Below are positions 1 through 8,005 of a DNA stretch of 27,961 nucleotides, one piece after another. A program made the translations under genes and the position numbers. The stretch's first letter is position 1. Every line of letters starts with the position of its first letter. Under the pieces are notes generated by a model. That model had not been told where the DNA came from, searched no databases, and saw only the letters and a program-made list of their open reading frames with translations. Source of the DNA: Guillardia theta CCMP2712 (taxonomy: Eukaryota; Cryptophyceae; Pyrenomonadales; Geminigeraceae). The stretch is taken from positions 151,451 to 179,411 of the forward strand of contig NW_005434543.1 of NCBI RefSeq assembly GCF_000315625.1, given 5' to 3'.

Positions 1-132
1 AGCAAACAAAGCAGGAACAAGCTGAACCGGCAGGAGGCACTTTTTACCTTCTGCCAGTAAATCCTATGTCAGGTTTAGCTTGTTCCTGCTTTGTTTTGCT
101 TGAGGCACTTTTTACCTTCTGCCAGTAAATCC
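1..132. repeat. Inverted 3'-tail units of the retroelement
   Basis: Two copies of the element's 3'-terminal tail lie here in the plus orientation, at 34-67 and 102-132 (core GGCACTTTTTACCTTCTGCC, then AGTAAATCC). Bases 1-33 carry the adjoining element sequence in the opposite orientation and are complementary to about 73-101, so the block can fold into a hairpin. The orientation is opposite to that of all larger copies downstream. The window edge cuts the unit, so its full structure cannot be seen. This is non-coding retroelement debris. Confidence 0.8.
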
Positions 133-350
133 ATTTTTGTTCTTTTTGCGGCCATGAGGATGGGATGGGAGGGTACCTGCCGTCGAGACTGAGGATGTCG
201 ATGACGCTCTGAAGACCAGCTTCGTTCAGCCTGCGACTTGAGCGAGTGTGTCCTGCGGCTGTGCAAGGTGAGGATATCACGCTGCTGATCGGTCAGCGCA
301 GCGCGAGCATGCACATAGCAGTCGAGCATCTGAGCATAGCGGTGCGGGAG
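133..350 (-). pseudogene. Scrambled fragments of the retroelement endonuclease ORF
   Basis: This stretch is a mosaic of pieces that also occur in the longer copy at 1735-5458, all in the same orientation but in a different order. About 147-233 resembles about 3007-3092 (with small deletions), about 234-315 resembles about 3382-3468, and about 316-350 resembles about 3247-3281. The joins fall at one or two shared bases. It cannot encode a working protein. Template switching during reverse transcription, rearrangement after insertion, or assembly error could each produce it; the sequence alone does not decide. Confidence 0.65.
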
Positions 351-602
351 CATAGGATTTACTGGTAGAAGGTAAAAAGTGCCTCAAGCAAAATAAAGCA
401 GGAACAAGCTGAACCGGCAGGTACACAGTCCACAGCGAGAAGCTGCACAAACACACACAAAACACAAGCCCGAAAAGAACCAGCACTGCTGGCACCCAGA
501 CGCGGCATCGCCAGCCCAAGCGAGAAGCCGCGCAGACAAGCAGCCTAAGGGTCAAGCAATCAAGCAACAAGCAGCAGGAGCACGCAGGAGGAATAACATC
601 CC

Positions 603-1080
603 TTAGACGCGATACCCGGAGGCAGCCGACTGACCACTGTCAGTCGAGACGTCCGCTGCCGCCACAAAGCGGGCGGCCGCGGACGGAGAAAGGGCAGCCG
701 CCGACAAGGAGCCGGCGCTGCCCGGGGGTCCGCCTGGGGCAGCGGACGGAGGGAGGCTGGACACATGAACACGGTACCGCTCGAGGTAGTCCTCCTCGCT
801 AGCCTCCGAGTCAGCGGTAGCCGAGTCAGTGGTAGCCGCCCGTGACGGCGGCGACGCCGCGGCAATGCCCAAGGACCGGCGTGACCCGACCGATGCCGGG
901 GAGGAAGCAGGCGAGCTCGGACCAGCAGCAAGCACCCCAGTGGTGTCGAGCTCTCCGGAGGCACCCGACGTCACAGTGAGGGACGGAGACGCCTCGCCAG
1001 CTCCGAACTCGAAGGGTGTCCCCCATCGGAGTCGGAGACCTCCGGCGAAGACTCCTCGGGCGACTCGACAAAGTCCGAGG
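603..1080 (-). pseudogene. Retroelement ORF C-terminal part, copy 1
   Basis: Minus-strand reading here gives the acidic, Ser/Ala-rich end of the element protein (segment with EPEDSSSSDFVESPEESSP, then TSGASGELDTTGVLAAGP, ending ASGYRV and a stop at 603). Here the frame runs straight from the acidic segment into the Ser/Ala tail, unlike copy 3, where a 7-bp duplication shifts it. Copy 1 therefore shows the older state of the C-terminus. Relative to copy 3 it lacks about 18 bp rich in GC around 1005. The coding sequence is broken upstream by nested insertions. Confidence 0.6.
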
Positions 1081-1270
1081 AGGAGCTGTCCTCTGGCTCG
1101 AGAAGTGCTTGCGCCCGCAAGGGCGTCATGCGCCTCGCACCAGACAAGAGCGCTTCCAGCGTCAGCTGCATGGTGAGGCGCTGATAGGTGGCGGCGCGTT
1201 TGCGAGCCAAGACCTCAGCAGCAGGGCCGTCATCAGGCACGAAGTGCCGACCAAACGCCGCATCCTCAAG

Positions 1271-1297
1271 AACTGGTATAGGATTTACTGGCAGAAG
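1271..1297 (-). repeat. Micro-insertion of element tail
   Basis: Comparison with the uninterrupted sequence at about 2680-2690 shows a net 24-bp insertion containing TATAGGATTTACTGGCAG, which is the last ~18 nt of the element's 3' end in the same orientation. The flanks repeat AAG-like bases. It looks like an extremely 5'-truncated retroelement insertion, although a repair-associated patch would look similar. Confidence 0.65.
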
Positions 1298-1345
1298 CAT
1301 TGAGCGCTGAGCAATGATGTCCGCGAGATACCAGATGAAGCGGAG

Positions 1346-1557
1346 GGATATAGGATTTACTGGCAGAAGATAAAAAGTGCCTCAAGAAAAACAAAGCAGG
1401 AACAAGCTGGACCGGCAGGTACACAGTCCACAGCGAGAAGCTGCACAAACACACACAAAACACAAGCCCGAAAAGAACCAGCACTGCTGGCACCCAGACG
1501 CGGCATCGCCAGCCCAAGCGCGAAGCCGCGCAGACAAGCAGCCTAAGGGTCAAGCAA
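1346..1557 (-). mobile_element. Non-LTR retroelement copy 2, nested in copy 1
   Basis: About 212 bp of element 3' UTR and tail, inserted into copy 1. The uninterrupted target at about 2733-2750 reads GCGGAGGGTGTCAGG. Here GGG is present on both sides of the insert, giving a 3-bp target duplication or microhomology. The copy starts (5' side) within the 3' UTR at a GGGTCAAGCAAT sequence and ends at the conserved tail, so it is a severely 5'-truncated copy with no coding part. Confidence 0.8.
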
Positions 1558-1986
1558 TGGGTGTCAGGATGCAGGGTACCGTCCGTCGAGAAATGGTAAG
1601 AGGGACGCTCGAGGAGGAGTAGTCATGGCATATGCAGCGCGATGTTTGCGAATCTTCTCAGACGCTGCAACATGGAGGGCGTCGAGGTTGACCTCCCCCC
1701 ACTTGGTCAGGTCGGCAGAGCTACCAATGTAAGGAATAGGATTTACTGGCAGAAGGTAAAAAGTGCCTCAAGCAAAATAAAGCAGGAACAAGCTGAACCG
1801 GCAGGCACACAGTCCACAGCGAGAAGCTGCACAATCACACACAAAACACAAGCCCGAAAAGAACCAGCACTGCTGGCACCCAGACGCGGCAGCGCCAGCC
1901 CAAGCGCGAAGCCGCGCAGACAAGCAGCCTAAGGGTCAAGCAATCAAGCAACAAGCAGCAGGAGCATGCAGGAGGAATAAAATCCC

Positions 1987-2358
1987 TTAGACGCGATACC
2001 CGGAGGCAGCCGACTGACCACTGTCAGTCGAGACGTCCGCTGCCGCCACAAAGCGGGCGGCCGCGGACGGAGAAAGGGCAGCCGCCGACAAGGAGCCGGC
2101 GCTGCCCAGGGGTCCGCCTGGGGCAGCGGACGGAGGGAGGCTGGACACAGGAACACGGTACCGCTCGAGGTAGTCCTCCTCGCTAGCCTCCGAGTCAGCG
2201 GTAGCCGAGTCAGTGGTAGCCGCCCGTGACGGCGGCGACGCCGCGGCAATGCCCAAGGACCGGCGTGACCCGACCGATGCCGGGGAGGAAGCAGGCGAGC
2301 TCGGACCAGCAGCAAGCACCCCAGTGGTGTCGAGCTCTCCGGAGGCACCCGACGTCAC
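1987..2358 (-). pseudogene. Displaced C-terminal tail of the retroelement ORF, copy 3
   Basis: This minus-strand frame encodes about 123 Ser/Ala-rich residues, from TSGASGELDTTG to SGQSAASGYRV and a stop. The same sequence joins directly to the acidic segment in copy 1. In copy 3 a 7-bp duplication just upstream puts it out of frame with the nuclease ORF. It is not a gene by itself. Confidence 0.6.
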
Positions 2359-4126
2359 AGTTCACAGTGAGGGACGGAGACGCCTCGCCAGCTCCGCGCC
2401 GATCGTCGGCGCCACTCGAAGGGTTTCCCCCATCGGAGTCGGAGACCTCCGGCAAAGACTCCTCGGGCGACTCGACAAAGTCCGAGGAGGAGCTGTCCTC
2501 TGGCTCGAGAAGTGCTTGCGCCCGCAAGGGCGTCATGCGCCTCGCACCAGACAAGAGCGCTTCCAGCGTCAGCTGCATGGTGAGGCGCTGATAGGTGGCG
2601 GCGCGTTTGCGAGCCAAGATTCTCAGCAGCAGGTCCGTCATCATGGCAGGCACGAAGTGCCGACCAAACGCCGCATCCTCAAGAGGCATTGAGCGCTGAG
2701 CAATGATGTCCGCGAGATACCAGATGAAGCGGAGGGTGTCAGGATGCAGAGTACCGTCCGTCGAGATGGCAAGAGGGATGAACGCTCGAGGAGGAGTAGT
2801 CATGGCATATGCAGCGCGATGTTTGCGAATCTTCTCAGACGCTGCAACATGGAGGGCGTCGAGGTTGACCTCCCCCCACTTGGTCAGGTCGGCAGAGCTA
2901 CCAATGTAAGGGTGGACCAACGTCACGTCCGCCATCAAGCCCTCGTACTGCTCGGACCCTCGATCGCGGATTCCAGGGATGTGGATATCGCCCTTCATCT
3001 TGCGGCCATGAGGATGGGAGGGTACCTGCCGTCGAGAACGAGGATCCCCGACTGTATCGATGACGCTCTGAAGACCAGCTTCGTTCAGCATCGACCGAAT
3101 CGTACGAGTAAGGTTGTCATGCGCCGTGGGAAGCTTGGAGGATCGGCGTTTGCAGGTCTGGAGATGATGTGCAGCAACGGAGGGATCGAGCTCGCGCTGA
3201 CATCCATCACATTCCGTCGGACACTGGCAGATCGGCATGCCATGGAGATAGCAGTCGAGCATCTGAGCATAGCGGTGCGGGAAGGCCTTGAGGGGGTAGT
3301 AGCTCGAGACTCGCATCGGAGAGTGGCTCAGGTCACGCTCAGGAAAATGAGCGAAGATGGTAGACTGCAAGACCCTATCCTGCGACTTGAGCGAGTGTGT
3401 CCTGCGGCTGTGCAAGGTGAGGATATCACGCTGCTGATCGGTCAGCGCAGCGCGAGCATGCACATGGCGAGGGAAGACGCGCATGACAAGAGGGGTCACA
3501 TTTCGCTGCGCAGGGGGAGGAATGAAGTGCTCATGAGACGAGTCGACGAGAGCGCGCAAACCAGGGATGTGTACCACAGATGCCGGGGGGCGTCCTGCGT
3601 CATCAGGCACAGCAGCCGGGGCAGGTGGGATCGCCGCGCCATCTGCAGCCGGTGCAGGAGCCTTGACACGACGGTAGAGGATCGCTCCAGCATTATGAAC
3701 GAAGTCGTGCGCCTCAACGAAGAAGGTCGCCAGAGGATGCTTCTGGGCACGGAGAGATCTCGAGCAGTGAACGTCCAGGCTATGAGGAGAGGGCAAGGTC
3801 CGGGACATGGGCTGGTCAGAGTACCAAGCGAGGAAGCGAGCGATAGCCGTATAGTAAACAGCGGGGTGTAGACCCTCAGAGGGCGTGAACTCATCCCCTC
3901 CCCGACTATGCGGAAGCTCCCGCTTGAACCTCGCAAACTCTAGCAGGTCGGGATGCGCGGCGAGGTACTGCGAGGAAGGCCAGCGGTGGTATTTCTCAAG
4001 CGCCAGGTGGACAGAGAGGTTAAAGCGACGAATCTGTGATTGGACCCGCGGGAGAAACGGAGATGACCCCTGGAGGAAGAAGCGCAGCTTCTGGAGATGG
4101 CTCGCCCTCACCAGCGTCTTGAACAT
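2210..4126 (-). pseudogene. Retroelement zinc finger and restriction-like endonuclease ORF
   Basis: A 638-codon open frame forms the C-terminal half of the element polyprotein. Residues 1-60 continue the RT thumb/linker. A CCHC finger is at residues 306-325 (C306-x2-C309, H320/H321, C325). The nuclease core follows: KGD at 378-380, ADVTLVHP at 399-406, and a helix with EKIRKHRAAY near 431-440. This fits the D...D...K order of restriction-like endonucleases that nick target DNA for priming. After residue about 588 the frame is shifted by a 7-bp tandem duplication near 2360, so the last 50 residues are an artefact. The original tail is in the frame at 1987-2358. The start codon is only the first Met after a frameshift from RT. 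Confidence 0.8.
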
Positions 4127-4149
4127 GAAGCCGCATGCTGGACGAGCCC

Positions 4150-5458
4150 GAGCTTTGAGAGCTCTTCGTTGAGGGTAGAAACCTTCGCTCGGAGCTGACT
4201 AGCATGAAATCCATCCGTGCCGATAGGCAGGCCGCCAAGTGTAATCCCGCCAGTGACGACCTCGAAGTGAAGAAGTTGAGTCTTGAGACGGCGCTTAAGG
4301 CTCTTCTTCAGCTGCGAGAGATCAGGGTGTTGATGCCAGGAGGGGGCATAGGATTTAGGGGATGTAAACTTTCGACTCGCGAGGTTGAATCTCTAGCTTC
4401 AGATCAGCCACCACTGGCATGTACTTCTTCATAGCGGACGTAGCTGCAACGGCATCCTCGAGTGGACCGACAAGCACGACGTTGTCAGCATAGGCCAAGA
4501 CTCGAACAGAGGGAAAAAGCTCTGCGATATGGAGGAGCAGGGGGTGGATACTGTGGCAGAAAAACACGCTGGAGGGGACATCGCCCTGACAGACGCCCGA
4601 GGTACACTGAACGGAGGCTGACTGACTTTTGTGAAAGAGTCGAAGGTCAGCAGAGTCTCCATAGTAGCTGGAGAGGTAGGAGGCGAACAAACGGAGATGC
4701 TCGCAAGAGGGCAAGCTTGCGCCTTCAGTGATGCTCCCATCAAAGTAGTCGCGACTCGCACGTCCCTCGATTGCATCGAAGAGAGCCTGGCGGTCGCCTG
4801 AGGGAGTTGAAGGCGTTCTTTGCATCCAAACTCACCAGCACTGTGGGGTTGGCAACCGTGAACATCCTCATCATCACCGCGAGCGTGAAGGGGCAGGAGC
4901 GCTGACGCGGTTTGCGAGAACTTCAGACAGCCGTCTCGATCGAGCCCGAACTGAATCGCTCGAGGGTGAGACGAGAGGAAGTGCTGGTCAAGAAATGAGC
5001 GAATCGCTGCCAAAGCAAGCTTCGTCGCGAGTCGACGGTGTGCAGAACCGATGCCAGACAATTGGCCGGAGACCAGGTTTATCAGCTCCCTTGGAGAGGG
5101 GAATAAATCTGCCTCCTCGACGAATGGCTGACAGGGCCGCGGAATAAGAAGATCCGGCATCCGGCCAAGAAGGACCCCTTGGAGGATATGTTGGCAGTAG
5201 AGCTTCAAAGCTCAGTGCAGGATGACTAGAAAGGGGTGACAGGTGTTGCCGAATCCTCCACCCTTGGTCATCGGTCCCCGCAAAGGAGCTGTAGCGCTTG
5301 ATCGCCTGGATCAGGCTAGTGGTGTCGAGGATGTCAGTCAAATCCACCTGCAGTACTGCAAGCGCTTGCTGGGTGAGATGAGCCGCGGAAGCACTTCCAA
5401 AGGCAGGCGACGCACCATCAGGGAACTTCTCTTGTGCTTCAGCAAGAAGATCAGCGAA
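4150..5458 (-). pseudogene. Reverse transcriptase domain, multiply frameshifted
   Basis: RT motifs lie in order on the minus strand but in different frames. A GGRFIPLSKGADKPGLRPIV segment is near 5125-5060. A fingers/palm segment with LATKLALAAIRSFL is near 5045-4990. Motif A-like VLVSLDAKNAFNSL is near 4840-4805. QGDVPSSVFFC is near 4590-4556. Motif C reads YADN at about 4494-4483 where active enzymes have YADD. A thumb-like segment with GGITLGGLPIGTDGF follows near 4255-4210. At least three frame changes and a stop at about 4355-4357 interrupt it. The stop coincides with an 11-bp match to the element's own 3' tail. The N-terminal part of the protein is missing. Confidence 0.85.
4347..4357 (-). 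repeat. Element-tail match inside the RT ORF
   Basis: CATAGGATTTA here equals the first bases of the tail unit at 351 and 5668 (plus-strand view). On the minus strand it supplies the TAA stop that ends the RT frame. Deleting 12 nt at this point would leave the frame open through to the thumb segment. It may be a second micro-insertion of tail; a chance match cannot be excluded at 11 bp. Confidence 0.45.
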
Positions 5459-5667
5459 TACCCCCTCAAGGCCTTCCCGCACCGCTATGCTCAGATGCTC
5501 GACTGCTATCTCCACACACAAAACACAAGGCCGAGAAGAACCAGCACTGCTGGCACCCAGACGCGGCAGCGCCAGCCCAAGCGCGAAGCCGCGCAGACAA
5601 GCAGGCGCGGGAGACGCGCATGACAAGAGGAGTCAGAGCAGTACAATGGAGCCAGAGCATACGCTTG
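5459..5667. pseudogene. Chimeric 5' junction of copy 3
   Basis: Three joined element fragments. Bases 5459-5514 are the exact reverse complement of about 3243-3298 (endonuclease ORF). About 5515-5606 matches the 3' UTR (about 1833-1925) in the normal orientation. About 5607-5640 matches about 3470-3505. The last ~27 bp have no obvious source. The RT coding blocks of copy 3 begin exactly at the inverted piece, so the copy is 5'-truncated and fused to an inverted segment of itself, as happens by twin priming or template switching in non-LTR insertion. Confidence 0.7.
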
Positions 5668-6053
5668 CATAGGATTTACTGGCAGAAGGTAAAAAGTGCC
5701 TCAAGCAAAATAAAGCAGGAAAAAAAAAAAAAAAAGGATCAAGCTAAACCTCCAGGCACACAGCGCACAGCGAGAAGCTGCACAATCACACACAAAACAC
5801 AAGCCCGAAAAGAACCAGCACTGCTGGCACCCAGACGCGGCAGCGCCAGCCCAAGCGCGAAGCCGCGCAGACAAGCAGCCTAAGGGTCAAGCAATCAAGC
5901 AACAAGCAGCAGGAGCATGCAGGAGGAATAAAATCCCTTAGACGCGATACCCGGAGGCAGCCGACTGACCACTGTCAGTCGAGACGTCCGCTGCCGCCAC
6001 AAAGCGGGTGGCCGCGGACGGAGAAAGGGCAGCCGCCGACAAGGAGCCGGCGT
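5668..6053 (-). mobile_element. Non-LTR retroelement copy 4 (5'-truncated)
   Basis: The conserved 3' tail starts at 5668, followed by the full 3' UTR and the last ~110 bp of the coding tail, with high identity to 1735-2103. Homology stops abruptly at about 6053 inside the Ser/Ala-rich coding region. A run of about 17 A (5719-5735 region) interrupts the segment just inside the tail and is absent from the other copies. No intact ORF. Confidence 0.85.
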
Positions 6054-6272
6054 TTCAATGCTTCCACCGCCGGTCGCCGTCCAAGGGGCTGCTGGCGTGG
6101 TGACTCAGGCGGCGGCGCTGGTAGGTGGCCGGCCGCGTTTCGGCGAGCCAAGATCCGAGTCAGCAGCACCCAGGTACGGTCAGGAACCGTCGGAGCGGCG
6201 GCCCTGCGAGGGGCAACGAGCGCGAAAGTAACTAGCACTGCAGTGCTAGTGCTATCAGTGCTCAGAAGCGCG
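6054..6272. other. Diverged element fragment and unique sequence
   Basis: No gene is seen. About 6118-6165 (GCTGGTAGGTGGCC onward) is alignable with about 2588-2632 of the element but with several small insertions, so it is probably an older, decayed copy. The rest is GC-rich and unassigned except for the palindrome at 6231-6250. Confidence 0.45.
6231..6250. repeat. 20-bp perfect palindrome
   Basis: ACTAGCACTGCAGTGCTAGT equals its own reverse complement. It lies between the retroelement cluster and a GC-rich island. No function can be assigned. It may be a protein-binding site or a breakpoint remnant. Confidence 0.7.
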
Positions 6273-6330
6273 AAAAAAAACCAGCAGCCTTGCGGCCGCA
6301 GTGATCATGCGGCAGGTCAACTTCGGCCGC
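6273..6330 (+). repeat. Dispersed ~55-bp unit, first copy
   Basis: An A8 run followed by CCAGCAGCCTTGCGGCCGCA and, after a few bases, CAGGTCAACTTCGGCCGC. The same unit recurs at 6818-6871. This copy has six extra bases (CATGCG) in the middle. It may be a small non-autonomous element with an A-rich end or a local duplication. Confidence 0.75.
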
Positions 6331-6690
6331 CCGGCGGTAAATGCGGCGGGAAGTAGTGCTCAGTACGGTCCCCGGTACGCCGCGCCGCGGCCCGGGGTTG
6401 GCACTGGGATGATCGGACAAGGAGCTGAGCCTCGGCTGAGGCAGGTCACCCGCCGCGCCAGTCACTGGCACCCAGTAACACCCTTGACGATTGAATCCTG
6501 GAAGCCCGGGCCCGGCCCTTCGAGGACCGCGTGGGCCCCGGCCCGGGCGGCGCGGCCGCCGGCGCCGGGAATGCCGGGTTCACTGAGTCAAATGCGGCGG
6601 CCGGATGGGCCATGGGCCCCCGTACGGTGACCGGCGAGCGGCAGCCGCTGAGGCCATGGCGGTCAACCGGCGTTAACTAAAAGTTGTAAT
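6331..6690. other. GC-rich island without a gene
   Basis: Very GC-rich sequence with repeated GGCCCGGG, CGCCGCGCCGCGGCC and GGTCCCCGGTACG-type words. Open frames here are low-complexity Pro/Ala/Arg and show no family features. Similar CCGG/GTAC-rich islands lie at 15639-15665 and about 20793-21420, each also in a spacer next to genes. No gene supported. Confidence 0.5.
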
Positions 6691-6734
6691 GATGATGTTC
6701 GAAGTTCTGTAAAACTGATAGACTACGAGATGTA

Positions 6735-7440
6735 CTCTGTGAATACCCCACCCTACCTGCTTCCACTCTCACTACCCCCATTATCCCATCAAAAAGTGGG
6801 GTAGCTCATTCCAAGGGAAAAAAAAAACCAGCAGCCTTGCGGCCGCAGTGATGCAGGTCAACTTCGGCCGCAATATCATTGAAACCACCCCCACCCCATG
6901 AATGCCGTCTGTAACCACCCCTCCCTGTCTACACCCCTCGTTTTGATATCGACTGTGGTACTGTTTCACCCACCCACAAGCGCGACTCCTCATATTGTAC
7001 GTAATCACCCCACCCTCCATACGTACCCCATGGCTTTGTGGACCCTCCTTTTGAATATAGTAAGTACCCCTATTGATACGTATTTGAACTACCCCACCAT
7101 GCTTCTGGTTTCCTTGCAGGGATCGTAGGGGACCTAAAAGGCTACGAGATCGCATCGTTTGTACCCCCACCCCCCCGTCAAAAATACAGAAATGGGGTGG
7201 AGGTAATTTGATCTTCCAAGGTAGGTGTAGATGACCCCGTCGGGGGTTGAGCTTCATGGATGGGGTGGGTGGTATGAAAGGTGGTTTGCTCCCCCAGATA
7301 TAGACCTGAAAGGAGGGGGTAGTATTCAGTAAAATTGGGGGTGGGGTTTAGCATGAAGGGGGTGAGTGGTTCAAGGGATGTAATGCAGGTAGGGGTAGGG
7401 TACTAAAGGTGGTAAACAGGGGTGGGTCTACGACTACTCG
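6735..7440. other. C-run to G-run switching tract
   Basis: From about 6740 to 7175 the plus strand carries clusters of C (ACCCCACCCTACC, ACCACCCCCACCCC, CACCCCACCCTCC, ACCCCCCACCCCCCC) every few tens of bases. From about 7190 to 7430 the same clusters appear as G runs (AATGGGGTGG, GGATGGGGTGGGTGG, TTGGGGGTGGGG, AGGTAGGGGTAGGG). Each half could form four-stranded structures on opposite strands. No coding function is apparent. Confidence 0.6.
6818..6871 (+). repeat. Dispersed ~55-bp unit, second copy
   Basis: A10 run, then CCAGCAGCCTTGCGGCCGCA, then CAGGTCAACTTCGGCCGC, as at 6273-6330 but without the six-base insert. It interrupts the C-run tract, so it probably inserted there. Confidence 0.75.
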
Positions 7441-7504
7441 CGGGAGTCGTTTATATTCGATTTTTTGAGCGTGAAGTGAACCTGGACGAGAATGCTAGCG
7501 AGAG

Positions 7505-7625
7505 AGCAGGAGAGGAGAGGAGAGGAGAGGAGAGGAGAGGAGAGGAGAGGAGAGGAGACGAGACGAGACGAGACGAGACGAGACGAGACGAGACGAGACG
7601 AGACGAGACGATACGATACGAGACG
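7505..7625. repeat. Purine pentanucleotide microsatellite
   Basis: About ten GGAGA units are followed by about ten GAGAC units and a few GATAC variants. All six frames are open through such tracts, so the open frames here are not evidence of genes. The tract lies about 400 bp upstream of the armadillo gene. Confidence 0.9.
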
Positions 7626-7786
7626 AGATAGATTGGAGATGGATAAAAGAAGGATAGAAGGTGGAGCTAAGGAGCAGAGAAGGGAGGAAAGAAGGGGAGG
7701 AGGGGAGGGATATAAGTGATTTTTGACGATAAACCAGAGAGTAGACGAGTCGAGGTGAGGGGAGGTGAAGAACACAACATGTGAAG

Positions 7787-7829
7787 GAGTGGAGAGGAGT
7801 GGAGAGGAGTGGAGAGGAGTGGAGAGGAG
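7787..7829. repeat. 10-bp minisatellite
   Basis: Four tandem TGGAGAGGAG units. The surrounding 7630-8005 is purine-rich and holds no gene I can support. It includes the likely upstream region of the armadillo gene, but no TATA-type element is clear. Confidence 0.8.
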
Positions 7830-8005
7830 AAGATGATAAGAACAAAAACAGAGGCGAGATTAGGAAGAGGGATGGTGGACAATGATCGGAGTGCATGTGG
7901 AAGGAAAGAAATTAGTGCCCAGCAAGCTCTAGCAAGGGATGAGCTTTTTCAGTCGATGACTCCACACGCTCACTGACTGGCGGATTGTCAGGAGGTTGAA
8001 ACCGC

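Larger units (their letters stand above)
351..1734 (-). mobile_element. Non-LTR retroelement copy 1 (5'-truncated, interrupted)
   Basis: A partial copy reading on the minus strand, with its 3' terminus at 351. It carries the 3' untranslated region (about 390-600), the acidic Ser-rich C-terminal coding part (about 603-1000) and part of the endonuclease module (about 1000-1734). It is nearly identical to 1735-2909 of copy 3. It is interrupted by a 24-bp piece of element tail near 1271-1297 and by nested copy 2 at about 1346-1557. Its 5' boundary abuts the 3' tail of copy 3 at 1735, so either it was truncated there or copy 3 inserted into it. No poly(A) is present at the 3' end. Confidence 0.85.
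1735..5458 (-). mobile_element. Non-LTR retrotransposon copy 3 (RT plus restriction-like endonuclease), decayed
   Basis: This is the longest copy. On the minus strand, in order, it has reverse-transcriptase blocks in several frames (about 5458-4150), a thumb/linker, a CCHC zinc finger and a restriction-like endonuclease (4126-about 2700), an acidic Ser-rich tail (to about 1987), a 3' UTR and the conserved 3' tail at 1735. RT, then CCHC, then a C-terminal restriction-like nuclease is the known architecture of early-branching non-LTR elements (R2/NeSL/HERO-like groups). The exact clade was not determined. The 3' end lacks poly(A), also as in R2-type elements. Frameshifts, an in-frame stop and a changed catalytic motif mark it as dead. 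Confidence 0.85.

Noticed and set aside
2744-3871. 375-codon plus-strand frame in the retroelement
   Set aside because: It is antisense to the zinc finger/nuclease frame, which has clear domain motifs.
6301-6630. 109-codon frame in the GC island
   Set aside because: Composition-driven Pro/Arg/Ala sequence with no domain features.
7422-7896. Several open frames in purine repeats
   Set aside because: They are low-complexity translations of pentanucleotide repeats in both strands.
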